Source of the DNA: Enoplolaimus lenunculus | Lineage: Eukaryota; Nematoda; Enoplea; Enoplida; Thoracostomopsidae | DNA length: 64,000 bases | Reading direction: 5' to 3' | Assembly: GCA_030248215.1 (NCBI GenBank) | Contig: JASANG010000293.1 | Location: 1-64,000 of the forward strand | Part shown: positions 21,861 through 32,006 of the stretch, piece by piece | How positions within the stretch are numbered: the first letter of the stretch is position 1 | Layout of the letters: each line of letters begins with the position of its first letter | The notes under the pieces: generated by a model | Seen by the model: only the letters and a program-made list of their open reading frames with translations | Database searches by the model: none | What the model was told of the DNA's origin: nothing | Translations under genes and position numbers: made by a program

Positions 21861-22204
21861 TCAGGGGCAGAAAGACGGTCATTGGGTGCCTATGAGCCCC
21901 ACTTTTCGGGTTAAGCAAAAACATTTGTCGAATATAAAATCATCATCCGTCGAGGGTCAAAGTACCACTTTGCTTCTATAGGGTCCCGCTTTTGTAAACT
22001 CTATAACTTTTTTCTAGGTTCATCCGTGTCAAGAATGTTTTTTACACAGTTAATTACTGTTTAATACAGACTTGGCTTTATTTCGTAGTCTGTTTCACAA
22101 CAATCAACCAAAGAAAATTTGTCTTTTTGTTGCGTGCGAAATAATCCTTATGTTGCATTGACTTTGTTGAAAGACTCAAATATGTAATCGTTGTAGCACG
22201 ACTT
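21861..22204. other. Stretch without recognised gene
   Basis: Contains a GC-moderate patch at 21,868-21,995 (GGTCATTGGGTGCCTATGAG) without an open frame of use. No repeat partner seen. Confidence 0.35.
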
Positions 22205-22377
22205 TGCGTTCAGGACTGTAACAGTAGCATAAGAATATTCCAAAACATAAACCTAAATCCTAAACGTGAAAATAGGTTTATACATAAGTCTAAGCGAAGT
22301 ATTTATCTAAAGCCTAAGCTTACTCTATTGCAGTTGTACAGAAATACGCTCCGCCCCTGATTCTTATTACATGGGTC
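22205..22377 (-). mobile_element. Family A foldback, GATC-type, degraded
   Basis: GTAACAGTAGCATAAGAATA leads into decayed CCTAAA hexamers. AGTATTTATCTAAAGCCTAA marks the array edge and CCGCCCCTGATTCTTATTAC is the worn right end. The left terminal repeat is barely recognisable. Confidence 0.65.
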
Positions 22378-22471
22378 GCAGATTGTTTCTGTTACTAAGA
22401 CGAGTGCGGTATTGGTTTGCGCAGCGATATTTTTGGCAAAACACTAGCTGAGCTTTAAATTATTTCGATGT

Positions 22472-22570
22472 TGAATAGTCAAATTGACTCTCTTCGGAAT
22501 AGGCTCTACGGGACTACACAAACTGAGCCAAATTCAACTCCGCCAGAGTCAAACGTGTGACTCAGTGTAC
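22472..22570. mobile_element. Family B MITE, truncated
   Basis: Starts inside the terminal repeat (AGTCAAATTGACTCTCTTCG) and runs through GGGACTACACAAACTGAGCC to ACTCCGCCAGAGTC. The mirrored half is absent. Confidence 0.7.
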
Positions 22571-22746
22571 TGCACAGTTAGTTATCCGTATGTCCTCCAG
22601 TTCCGCTTGGAATTCGCTCCTGGTCAAAAATTGCTATAGTTGTTTTTATGAAGCAGGGATATGTGTCTATTTTTCACAAAATTGATATTTTCACTGTTAA
22701 GATCAAACAGCCTATCTCTTGCACAACTTTAAGACAGTATGTAAAA

Positions 22747-22936
22747 CCCGGCGGATCCGGAAATTTCTGACACGGGAACAAGCTTGCAAAAGTTGTGAAA
22801 CGCAATTTTTACTTGTCCCAATTTTCTGAACGGGTAAAAATTGTAATGGTGTGACCCCACCATTTTATCGCAATGTTTTCCTGACGGGGGGTAGTAGCGT
22901 ACGCCCACCTCGCGTCTGCCTCTGCATCCGCTAGTG
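22747..22936. mobile_element. Family G element
   Basis: Ends are CCCGGCGGATCCGGAAATTT and TGCATCCGCTAGTG. Interior blocks AACGCAATTTTTACTTGTCC and CCATTTTATCGCAATG are shared with the copies at 233 and 54,764. Confidence 0.6.
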
Positions 22937-23714
22937 TACGCAGATCACTGAGGTATTTGAATTTAAATTTTTTTAAATTTCAAAGTTTGCCATTTTAAAC
23001 AATAAAAAATCGTTCGGTAAAACCAAAAAGCGGAACATATATGTCATGATAGTTTTTTTTCGGGAAACTTTAAGTTTATATGAAACAGCATCAAGTAATC
23101 AATCATTGTCATACTATGAAGCCAAAAAGTTTTTTGAACACTTGTATGATATTTCGAATAGGGACGTATCTACTTTCTGAGCGTTGGAAGCACAGCTAAA
23201 GTGTTAATAATGGATTTCTATAAGTGTTATACATGTTCATGTGTTTGAATGTGATACTTTATCGAGTAGGAGAGTTTTATTGTGGAAGCCAGATTTAAGC
23301 TTGAATACATCCGCCTTGCCGCGTCATTGTGCAGTTAGACTTGTGAACATTTGTTCAGTGTCTATTAGCAATATTTTTAAACTGAAATCTTTATGAAATT
23401 TTTAGTATTTAATTATTAATGAAACCCATTGTCGGCGTATTTATGTGAAATTCGGGTTAGGGACAGGTGTGCTGTAAAATTGAAGAGAACTTTGAGTGGG
23501 GAAACAAAATAGTACAAGATGACTGTTCAATTTTGACAAAGAGCAAAGTTTGTTCAAAAATTAGTTTTCGATTATTAAGAGTTCACCATTGTGCATAACT
23601 CAAAACGAATTCAATCTTCAGAATTAAATGGAAAATATTTCCAAAGTTCGAATAGCATGAATACCCAAAAATACCTCTATACGGTGCAAAAGCATGAAGG
23701 CGAAATGAGTTTAG
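22937..23714. other. 0.8 kb without recognised gene
   Basis: AT-rich DNA, no repeat partner and no plausible exon. Confidence 0.4.
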
Positions 23715-23815
23715 AAAAATTTCAATCTTGCTTGTAAGTCATTGAAAAGCCTTGTATGCGCCTCTTGAAAAAAATGTTAACCATCCCCCAGCAAAGCCAG
23801 CTGGCTACAGGCCTG
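23715..23815 (-). mobile_element. Family D, truncated
   Basis: TTTCAATCTTGCTTGTAAGT, GCCTTGTATGCGCCTCTTGA and AAAGCCAGCTGGCTACAGGC give the right-hand two thirds of a reversed D element. Confidence 0.65.
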
Positions 23816-23925
23816 GACAAAGGGGCTCAGCTCCCATTTTTAACAATTTTGGCTCCGCTTGAAAATTATCAAATTTGCTTGTAATTCATCGAAACGCCTT
23901 GTATTCCATTCTGAAAATGGTGCTG
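23816..23925 (-). mobile_element. Second truncated D fragment, directly adjoining
   Basis: AAGGGGCTCAGCTCCCATTT, then AAATTTGCTTGTAATTCATC and CCTTGTATTCCATTCTGAAA: the left-hand part of another reversed D copy. The two fragments together suggest a tandem or nested insertion. Confidence 0.5.
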
Positions 23926-24067
23926 TAAGTCGATAGGTTTAAATGTGAATTAGAAATGATAATAACTGATACCGGGTGGGTTAACGATAGTAAACAGAAA
24001 ATTTTTCGGTTAAGACATTCAACAAAATATATTTGGGGTTCTTGGGCGTATATGCGTTCCTACATAC

Positions 24068-24330
24068 TTCTTCGCCGTTCTATTATCAAATCAGTGTAGC
24101 ACCTATCATCATTCGCTGGCAGCTCATGCAACTTTTCAATCATGGAACGGTAAGCTTCCAAATTCAGCACATATTCAAATTTTAATTGCCCTACTTTTGG
24201 CGAAAATTTCCAGACTCTCAAGTGCAAGAGTTCTTGAGTTTGAAAAGCTATCGCTAACTGGTGAAAGGTGTTATATACGTATTTGAGAATATGGGCACTT
24301 GTTATAGCCCCCGTTCGGTTTGCCAGAATT
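24068..24330. mobile_element. Family L foldback
   Basis: GTGTAGCACCTATCATCATT on the left faces AACTGGTGAAAGGTGTTATA on the right. The arms match those at 63,632. The 110-codon minus-strand open frame across it (24,060-24,392) spans both arms and the loop, so I regard it as incidental. Confidence 0.55.
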
Positions 24331-24617
24331 ACGTTTGATCGAAAATGTTTTTTGCTTAAAAACGTCGCGAACCTAAGTATAAAATAATGCATGTTTCACA
24401 CGCAAAAACGTGGTTATTTTGAGGTTTCTTTATTAATAGTATAGGCAAAATGTTTCAGAGTTAGAGCAAAGAGTTTAGCGACTATTTAAATAGTATAAAA
24501 GTAACATACTTGTGTTTGACTCAAGGTACTAGCACGATTATACTTTTGGCTTACTTAAAAGCATAGTTTAGCAGTCGTTAACAAGTTATACGCTCGCAAA
24601 AGTTTCGGTCTATTGTC

Positions 24618-24788
24618 GGGCCCGTAGCTTAGGGGGATGGGCAGGGGGCTCAGCCCCTTCCGCCCTGAAAAAATTTTGCCCCCCCTAGAAAATTTTCAAC
24701 GTTGCTTGTACAGTCACTGTAAACCCTTGCATGTCCCTCCTGAAAAATTCTTTAGTCTGCCTAGTAAGGTGAGCTGGCTGCGGTCCTG
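24618..24788 (-). mobile_element. Family D element
   Basis: GGGCCCGTAGCTTAGGGGGA, the GGGGGCTCAGCCCCTTCCGC hairpin, AATTTTCAACGTTGCTTGTA, and TAAGGTGAGCTGGCTGCGGT follow in order. A complete reversed copy. Confidence 0.82.
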
Positions 24789-25296
24789 TATATATATAGT
24801 ACGTATGCGTCGTCCAAGAATAGACGTCATAATTATAGATATTAAGTTGCAGCATTGTGTATAACAAGTAAGATGTTTCGGTTCATGTTTGTGCTAAATA
24901 AGGCCTAAACTACAGGCTGATTATAACTATAGTTGAAAGAGTTATAAACAATTAAATACTTTCCCACTACAGGCCTAAACCTAAATCAAAACATAAATTT
25001 AAGCCAATGTGTAACCTTACGCTGAAGTCTTGCGAATATAAGTAAGCTTCGAGAGCACTGGCGGAACTTTTGAAGTGTCGGGTAATAACCCGGGTTAAAT
25101 TTAATATTCTATGTTAAATTTTTTAACATAACTCTGAGATGTGATACTATTGAGATGTACTAATCAATTTTTTGTTGGTAACAGTTTTATAAAGTAACTG
25201 AAATTGCATTTGAGCATCCATAATATACACGCGATAATAATATGAAGCCACTGATATATAAACTTCGTTGTATATAATGAAGACGTAAAAAACGAT
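24789..25296. other. Stretch without recognised gene
   Basis: AT-rich. A worn hexamer patch near 24,970-25,020 (GCCTAAACCTAAATC) may be a dying A element. Confidence 0.4.
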
Positions 25297-25535
25297 TAGT
25301 GACCCGAATAAGAGGAGTCAATCAATAGGAGTCTGTATCTCTAATAAGAGTCCGTAAGCAGATAGAGTCCTTAACCCCTAATTAGAGTCCATAAACGACA
25401 ATTATACATAATTTCAATACATAAATGACTTCAGGACCAAATATAGTTGCGTTCGCACCTTTAATGCATACTTAAGTTCTAAAAGTACATACCTATAGTA
25501 TAGCCTTGCATTATGGCTCAAGCTTTTGAAATTAG
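25297..25535 (-). mobile_element. Family C MITE, truncated
   Basis: Begins TAGTGACCCGAATAAGAGGA and continues with CAATAGGAGTCTGTATCTCT and AGCCTTGCATTATGGCTCAA. It breaks off before the second terminal repeat. Confidence 0.75.
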
Positions 25536-26377
25536 CAGGATATCAGTTGGATTAGTAATCAAATAGCATAGATGAACGAATATTTACATTTCACAATAAA
25601 ATCATTTTATATATAAACTTTACGAATAGGTGTAACTATATAAGCTTTATTCGGACTTGCACACTTTGCCCCAACAGAAATTTCATAAAGCCTAACCCAA
25701 AGCATTCGCTATGCCAAAATATGGCTGTTTGAAAACCAGCAGCAATGTGCCCAAAAGCCTAAAATTCTATTTTTTCATGTTTCACTGGGACTAATTTAGC
25801 TTTGTTATTCAAATTTCACTATGTTGAGCATAAACATCATTGACGGTGGTTAATACACGGACAATAACAAATACCTTGAAATTTTGCAATTTTAAGTTTT
25901 CAAATTAACCCCAATGTGTTTTGATTCCAAATTTTGATATTCAGCAAATATTTACTAATCTTTTTTCAAATCAAACTCTGTCTGTCTCATTGTACGGTGC
26001 GTCTCCCGGGTCACTTGTTTTCTATATCATTGAAACAATATGTTTCAAGCATCGAGAATGCACGCTTTTTGAAAGTTTTGCAGAATGTTTTCTGCAGGAA
26101 AGCAGAGCTGGAATGAGGTAACTTACGTATAGAATATCCTAATTAGCGGCTTCGACACCATACACAAATTGGACAGCTAAACGTCTCATTTAAGTTGTTA
26201 TTAAAAGTTTGATTTTTGTAATTTTTCGAAAAAATTGTATTACAAATATGTAATTACCATAGCTAGTCGAGAGTGCAATGGAGCAAGAGTACGCTTTAGA
26301 CTTATATTTTGTTTAGGCTTAGGCGTACGCTTAAGAGTAGACTTAGCATAAAAGCTCACCGTATCCCATGTAAAAAA
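25536..26377. other. 0.8 kb without recognised gene
   Basis: AT-rich. Near 26,290-26,345 a short GCTTAGGCGTACGCTTAAG patch resembles family A hexamers without its ends. No coding signal. Confidence 0.4.
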
Positions 26378-26632
26378 GAAACTAGGGTAAAAGTGTAGTT
26401 GGAATGAACAGATTGTGATATGTTTCACTTGAAGCATGTAAAAGAGTTTAAACAAGGGTTAGTTAAGTTAGACCATAGATCATTAGGTAACGCGTATAAT
26501 ATTAGCTCCATAACTTCTATGCAAATAGTTGTCACCTTTATGTTTGACGGCTGTCTTTCAGTGTTAACACACTTGCGGTCAGTGAAACAAGAAACATATG
26601 GGCCCAACGAACTTTCATCTGTTAAGCTATAA
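26378..26632 (+). repeat. Left arm of a large inverted duplication
   Basis: About 255 bases, from AACTAGGGTAAAAGTG to CATATGGGCCCAACG and beyond, mirrored at 27,072-27,318. Shared blocks include ACAGATTGTGATATGTTTC, GTTAGACCATAGATCA and TCAGTGAAACAAGAAACATA. The 70-codon frame on this strand is not kept open in the other arm, so it is probably non-coding. Confidence 0.85.
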
Positions 26633-27071
26633 ATTGAAACTATGGGTTTTCAAGGCGTTCTAAAGTACAACTCTCAACATGCCTTTCGTATAACAGTCAG
26701 TTGCTTTTTAAAAGTCATCTGAATTAAGCGCCAGCAGAACATGTTCTTTGAAATATTTAGCAACGCTTGAATTGTATTTTCTAGATGAATAGCTTAAATA
26801 TGCCACGGCACAGAACACAATTTGGAAAAGTTTCTCGACTTCATATCATCAAATAGTCATGGTAAAAATAGTTAAAATAGTCGAGCGCGTAGGTGTGACA
26901 TTTTTTATTCGATAATCAATAGACGGAATTTGTAAACCTGCAATATTGAAATATTTACTAATCAAGTTTTAGAAACATAATATTTTAAAACTCAAAAAAT
27001 ATCCTCTTCCAATGAAGAATGCTAGATTAGATCACTTATAAACTGAACATTGTAAAACCCAACAAACGCTA
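26633..27071. other. Spacer between inverted arms
   Basis: About 440 AT-rich bases. No transposase-like frame, tandem repeat or motif seen. Confidence 0.6.
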
Positions 27072-27318
27072 AAATTAAGCTGATAGGTGATGTCCGCTGG
27101 GCCCATATGTTTCTTGTTTCACTGACCGCAAGCGTGTTAACACTGAAAGACAGCCGCCAAAGATATAGATGACAACTATTTTCATAGAAGTTATGGAGCT
27201 AATATTATAAGCATTACCTACTGATCTATGGTCTAACTAACCCTTGTAAACCCTTTTGCATGCTTCAAGCGAAACATATCACAATCTGTCCCTTCCAGGG
27301 GCACTTTTACCTAGTTCA
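27072..27318 (-). repeat. Right arm of the large inverted duplication
   Basis: Reverse complement of the arm at 26,378, with scattered substitutions and small indels (for example CAAGCGTGTTAACACTGAAA facing TTTCAGTGTTAACACACTTG). The divergence shows that the duplication is not recent, or that each arm has drifted since insertion. Confidence 0.85.
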
Positions 27319-27883
27319 TATTTTGGACGCTCCAAGTTTATTTTTTTGCTAAAATTAAACTTTGTTTATAAGTGACAGTTGTCTCTATGACTTGTATCAA
27401 ACATCGCAATCTAAACTGACCATCACATTTTTCGTAATTTCTAAACGCAATACACAATTGTTAACTGTAAATGATTTTGGCAATTTTGAATAAAAACGGA
27501 TTTTAGTTCGTGAAAATTACACTATTTACTGACTAAACATCTACAGTCTGCGGAAAAATTGCATCAGATTGTGCAGATAATTCCTAACTGATGGTACTCG
27601 CTTTGCGAACTTTTACTGTTTGATAGAAGTGAAGAATAAATGTATATTATATTTTGAATTTTTTTCAGTGAATATACGCCAATAAGCAGAGCACTGAAAC
27701 CATAAAAGCTTCGCTGTCCATCACACTACCTCCTCAAAAGACACCTGATTTGTAAGCATGATATTGTGGAAATTACATTAACTTTCCTAGACTGAAATTG
27801 CAGTAGTACGTGAAAGCTGCGACTGCTTAAAACAAATACTCAGCACGTGCTGGTAACTACAATTTGTGCCACAAGAAATTTTA
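27319..27883. other. Stretch without recognised gene
   Basis: AT-rich DNA, no repeat partner and no exon-like island. Confidence 0.4.
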
Positions 27884-28122
27884 GGGTTGCGCTATACTTG
27901 ACATCCGGCGACGTCCGCCACCGTGCGTCACCCGTCCGGCGCCATCCATCACAGTTCGTCACAATTACGTGAGTTATCTGCGTACGATACCGCACGGTGA
28001 CGGACGGCGCGGTACGGGTGACAGGGCCGCCGCACGGGTGACAAGGACGGCGCCGGACGGGCCGTGCGGGTGACAGACGTCGCCGGATGGCGGCGCACGT
28101 CATCAAAAGTATAGCGCAACCC
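27884..28122. mobile_element. Family I GC-rich foldback, complete
   Basis: Terminal repeats GGGTTGCGCTATACTTGACA and AAAAGTATAGCGCAACCC enclose about 200 bases packed with CCGTCC, GTCACCCGT and CGGACGG words in both orientations. It is very rich in CpG and G+C for this region. The 88-codon minus-strand frame is Arg/Pro-rich only because of the repeats. Confidence 0.8.
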
Positions 28123-28292
28123 TTACAGTTTGCATATCCGCATTCTTTCTAGTACACGTAATTATGGTTTCATCCAACCTTTATAGCTACGACGCGTTTT
28201 ACTTGAATTTCGATGTTCACTATAGTTATACACAGCAAAACCATTAAAACCAACAGGGTTTATTTGTTCAATTCATGCACCTCATACCATTA

Positions 28293-28308
28293 TTATTATT
28301 ATTATTTC
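28293..28308 (+). repeat. (ATT)n microsatellite
   Basis: Five consecutive ATT units between ACC and CGTTTAATG. Confidence 0.8.
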
Positions 28309-28521
28309 GTTTAATGAGGTCCCAAGACCTGTAATTTATTCTCGTCGTTGCGTTATCATGTAAATTTTGTCGCAATATTGATGCTTCTGCAATATACTCT
28401 GACTACGTTATTTATATTTTGATTTATTTTTTTACTATGAACAAATTATTTTTCAATTTATCGCTAGCATCACAACGCCTAATTTTAGAATTTTAGTCTC
28501 TTGTACACTTGTCTCTGCAAA

Positions 28522-28583
28522 GGCCGGCCAACGCATAGAACAGGGCGGAACAGTAGTATAAACATATATATTCCTAAGCCTAT
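28522..28583 (-). mobile_element. Family A fragment
   Basis: GGCCGGCCAACGCATAGAAC, then GGCGGAACAGTAGTATAAAC and ATTCCTAAGCCTA. After one hexamer the element stops abruptly at TTTTCCGTTC. Confidence 0.7.
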
Positions 28584-28906
28584 TTTCCGTTCAATCATCC
28601 CTCGGGTTGAACTGAACGGTTTTGTTATTCAGCATAATTTTGGTTTATTTTTAATTAGTTTTCAACTCAGCTTAGCCCTCTAGCAAGCAAATCTGCAATG
28701 CAAAATTTCTCAATTCAAACGCATGAAGATGCTATAAAATATATACGTCCGCAGGGAAATCATCGACCCGCCACTGTGAGTTACAACGAAATGTATTCGG
28801 CATAATATAGCCACAGTGATTTGTAATGATGGCGTATTACTTTGATTTTAAACTAGGTATAATACGAGGGTCGTGGCTATGGTACCTGTGGCCCTGCTCT
28901 TGGCAG

Positions 28907-29021
28907 GCGAGACGATCCGTTGTATAAGGTATCAACCAAGGCCGCAGCAGTTTATGTAGAAACACAGGACGGTTACGCCGGGCTCCGTTTCGCCAAAAAT
29001 GCATCTTCCCACCTGAAATAG
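28907..29021 (+). CDS. Possible terminal coding exon, unidentified
   Basis: A GC-rich island of about 130 bases in AT-rich DNA. It follows CTGTGGCCCTGCTCTTGGCAG, a pyrimidine-rich acceptor, and one base later reads 37 codons (RDDPLYKVSTKAAAVYVETQ..) to TAG. The composition is protein-like (Asp, Lys, Ala, Tyr, Val mix), and the frame is also open for some 15 codons before the acceptor. The opposite strand has a rival: a 127-base segment 29,012-28,886 between TTTCAG and GTACC, also open. Only one can be right. I favour the plus strand because its acceptor is better. No poly(A) signal precedes the A element at 29,057. Family unknown. Confidence 0.3.
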
Positions 29022-29056
29022 CAGTGATCATCCAGTGTATGATTATAGATAAATTC

Positions 29057-29262
29057 GACCCATGTAAAGATCAGGGGCGGAACGTTTTGCTGTGGGACTA
29101 GAAAACAGTAAGCTTAAGCTTTAGGCTAATTTTTTAGCTTAGCTTAGGCTCAGGCTTAGGCTTAGTCGTAGGAATATGCTCATTCTTACGGTTAGGCTTA
29201 GAATTACGCTTAGGCATAGGAATATGCTTATAATACTGTTCCGTCCCTGTTGCTTATTGGCC
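29057..29262 (+). mobile_element. Family A foldback, GATC-type ends
   Basis: Left end GACCCATGTAAAGATCAGGG, then GGGACTAGAAAACAGTAAGC, two TTAGGC blocks split by GGAATATGCTCATTCTTACG, and right end CCGTCCCTGTTGCTTATTGGCC. The 3' end is a mixed type. Confidence 0.88.
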
Positions 29263-29754
29263 ATAAATTCGTACACTTTTTTATTTTCAAACCGGAAACT
29301 ATTGAGTTGATTGAGCATAAACAGCCATTTAAAATGCTGAACTTGATTGCAGACCAAATATCGAACGGTCAACCTTTAACCAAAGATAAGAGTTCAATCA
29401 ACATTTAAAATATATACTGAAAAAAATTGCTCATAGACCAAATATGTGATCAGGAACAAAATTTTGTGTTAATTTTTAATATAAAAGTATAAAATTTAAC
29501 ATAAAAGTAGAAAATTTATATAAAAGTATAGAATTGCGTTTGGCTTATAATTAGCTGTTATAGCATTTTACAACATATATAGAATTGACAACATAACCAA
29601 GTAACGCTTATATTAATATTCGACTACATTATTGTATAATCTGACAAATTAAACCAACTTTATCAAATCTTCTTTACCATACTTTTTGTGCTGATTTCAA
29701 TTTACAATTCAACACCAACAATAACAACGCGACAACAATTTCGATCGAAAACAA

Positions 29755-29942
29755 ATGAATAATCAAAGCGAAAACTGCCCGTCGGCCAAGGATTCGCCAG
29801 ATCAGACTGGAGGCGCGTCTCAGCCGCCGCCACTAAGTGGTTGCCCGACAACGTCTCGACAAGATGGACCACCGTCACATCGCAGCGATAAGTCAACATC
29901 ATCGATAAAATCGTTCATGAAGCGGTTGAAGCCAGGAAGCAA
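29755..29942 (+). CDS. Probable first coding exon, unidentified gene
   Basis: The strongest coding signal in the window. An ATG in context AACAAATGAAT opens 62 codons plus two bases, then meets CAA|GTAAGT, a near-perfect donor. G+C is about half, against roughly a third in the flanks. The peptide begins MNNQSENCPSAKDSPDQTGG, is Ser/Pro/Gln/Asp-rich and disordered-looking, and turns basic at the end (SSIKSFMKRLKPGS). Upstream is an A/C-rich leader (CAACACCAACAATAACAACG) typical of a 5' untranslated region. No TATA box is evident. Downstream exons were not found: the following 10 kb is repeat-rich and the next exon may be far away. I do not recognise the family; low-complexity N termini like this are common in signalling and scaffold proteins. 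Confidence 0.5.
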
Positions 29943-30286
29943 GTAAGTCTCATGAAACATTTTGTAGTGATATGTATTTGCTACCGGTGTGAGCAGTGTA
30001 TATTTGGTCCGTAAGCATGCGGGACCATTCACACGGGAACAGGGTGTCTAGAGTGTCAGTCAACACCCCAACAAAAATAAAGGGGTGACGCTAGTACCAC
30101 TAAGAAGCCACCAAAAACTAACGATTTGTGTTAAAACTTAAAACATTTAATGCAAAAAACAGCTGAATTTTAGCCCATTTCGCTGGCGACGTTTTTCGAA
30201 CCATTTTGACTCTTATTTGTCTGTCAAAGAATTACCCTTTCAATTGGCCCAACCGCGGAGCCGCTGTTTGACATCCATAGAACAAC
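29943..30286. other. Putative intron start, no further feature
   Basis: Begins with the donor GTAAGT of the exon above. TTGGTCCGTAAGCATGCGGGACCA near 30,004 is a small imperfect palindrome. Nothing else stands out. Confidence 0.35.
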
Positions 30287-30455
30287 GGCCAATGTTACTT
30301 TGAGTGGAGTAACAGTAGTATATTTCTAACCCAAGCCTAATTGTTAGCGTAAGCATTATCCGAAGGATAAGTCCATAAGTTAGCCTTAGCCCAAACCTAA
30401 GCCTAAACTTCAATTTGAAAAAACATTCCTTCGACCCTGAGCGGAACAAATAACC
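30287..30455 (-). mobile_element. Family A, GGCCAATGTTAC subtype, degraded
   Basis: Opens GGCCAATGTTACTTTGAGTG and AGTAACAGTAGTATATTTCT, then decayed CCTAAG units. A possible right edge is CCTGAGCGGAAC. The opening closely matches the copy at 41,840. Confidence 0.65.
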
Positions 30456-31344
30456 CGTAGAAAAATTTTGTACCCTAATTTCACAAAATCTTCGTACGTC
30501 AAAAATCGGATTTTGTAAAATTGAAATTCGTGTCAAAAATCGGATTTTGTAAAATTGAAATTCGTTTATGGAATCATAAGGAGGACCTGATAAGAAGCTG
30601 AAATATGCAAAAAAAATCGAAAATCACTTTTTGAGCAAACGCCGGCTGGTGTCGCACGTCGCGAAAACGAGATAATCTCGTTTTGAGCTGGTTTCTGGCG
30701 CAGTAGTATTGATTATTCTGGCCGTGATAAGCACCTGATCGCGTCAACTGTACAGCTGGCTCAGCTGAGCGTTCGACAGCGGAAAAGTTACTGCATCAAA
30801 GTTCACTTTACTGAAGTGGCCTTATGTGTTTGCTTTAATTATTATTATTGTAGGTTTTCTTTTGTTTAATATTGACAGCTGTTGTCGCTTTGCAATCGTA
30901 AAAATAAATAACAACATTTAATAGACACTTATTTTGTCACGCTAAAATTGACGTATAACCTACCAAGCGCGTTTTACCATAGTAATATTTTGAAATATTC
31001 ATTTGGTCGGGTTTGTGAAATTTTGTAATATACTCAAACTTGCCTATCGTTGTTGACTTTTCTCAACCTCAGAAATGATTTAGTTTTGTTGTGTTGCAAT
31101 GATAGGTTAATTGGAAGCCGATTGACTAAAAAATGCATAAAACGTGACAACAGCTGCGCATATATACTGTTTATTATCTAAAAGTCACATATAAAAACCG
31201 AGAGACCTTCCAAATATCAGTTATATTTTTTTGCTTTATGAGGTTATAAAATTGAACCACGTATATATGCGCTGGGTACGTTTTTGTAATATTTCGATTT
31301 TTCAAACACCAACTGCAACTGTGAAACAAAAAGCTGATCTAATT
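30456..31344. other. 0.9 kb, no recognised gene
   Basis: A direct repeat (TCAAAAATCGGATTTTGTAA, then AATTGAAATTCGT) occurs twice at about 30,500 and 30,534. A GC-richer patch 30,640-30,780 holds AAAACGAGA facing TCTCGTTTT and CAGCTGGCTCAGCTGAGC. No open frame with splice borders. Confidence 0.4.
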
Positions 31345-31875
31345 TTTGGTATAATCAAGAGTGGATGATCACTCTTTATTACAAGAGTGTGCAACTGGGT
31401 ACATCCTGTGTATTAAAGAATGTACCCGGCACGCGTTGCATTTTCGTTCGACCCCCCTCAATCGGCGGGGGGGGGGTTAAGCAAGAGATTAACAGTATGC
31501 TTCAGTACACCTATTCCCCCCTTAAACAAGGAGGGGTTACAATTTGCTCCTTTACTACGATATAAAACTCCATAAAGACCCCCTAAACAAGGGGGGAGGC
31601 CAGAAACGCAACGCGTGCCGGGTACATTCTTGAGGGGGTTTAAGCAAGAGATTCACAATAAAGTATGCTTCAGTACACCTACCCCACCTCATTTAAGAGG
31701 GGGGGGTTAACTATGTTGTTCAATCACACTACAGATGTTTGTATGTGCATACAGACCCCCTAAACAAGGGGGGAGGCCAGAAACGCAATGCGTGCCGGGT
31801 ACATTCTTTAATACACAGAATTTACCCAGTTGCACACTCTTGTTATAAAGAGTGATCATCCACTCTTGGTATAAT
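31345..31875. mobile_element. Family F foldback, complete, arms about 105 bp
   Basis: The outer arms run from TTGGTATAATCAAGAGTGGA through ACCCGGCACGCGTTGCATTT and back to CATCCACTCTTGGTATAATT. Inside, a block with AACAAGGGGGGAGGCCAGAA, AACGCAACGCGTGCCGGGTA and AGTATGCTTCAGTACACCTA is repeated two to three times. The arms are nearly identical, so this is the youngest-looking F copy. No transposase frame. Confidence 0.9.
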
Positions 31876-32006
31876 TAATGAGTTGTAAACAGACGAAACA
31901 TTTCGCTACGAATGAACACAAACAAATTCGCCAACAATGATTTCAGTACGAGAACGACTGGCCGAAAGAATTGTAACAAATATAGCGCTAATTTAACCGA
32001 TATTGG

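Noticed and set aside
24060-24392. 110-codon minus-strand frame as a gene
   Set aside because: It spans both arms and the loop of the L foldback, whose arms recur at 63,633. No splice borders or domain.
27840-28106. Arg/Pro-rich 88-codon frame
   Set aside because: Created by repeated CCGTCC and CGGACGG words in the I foldback.
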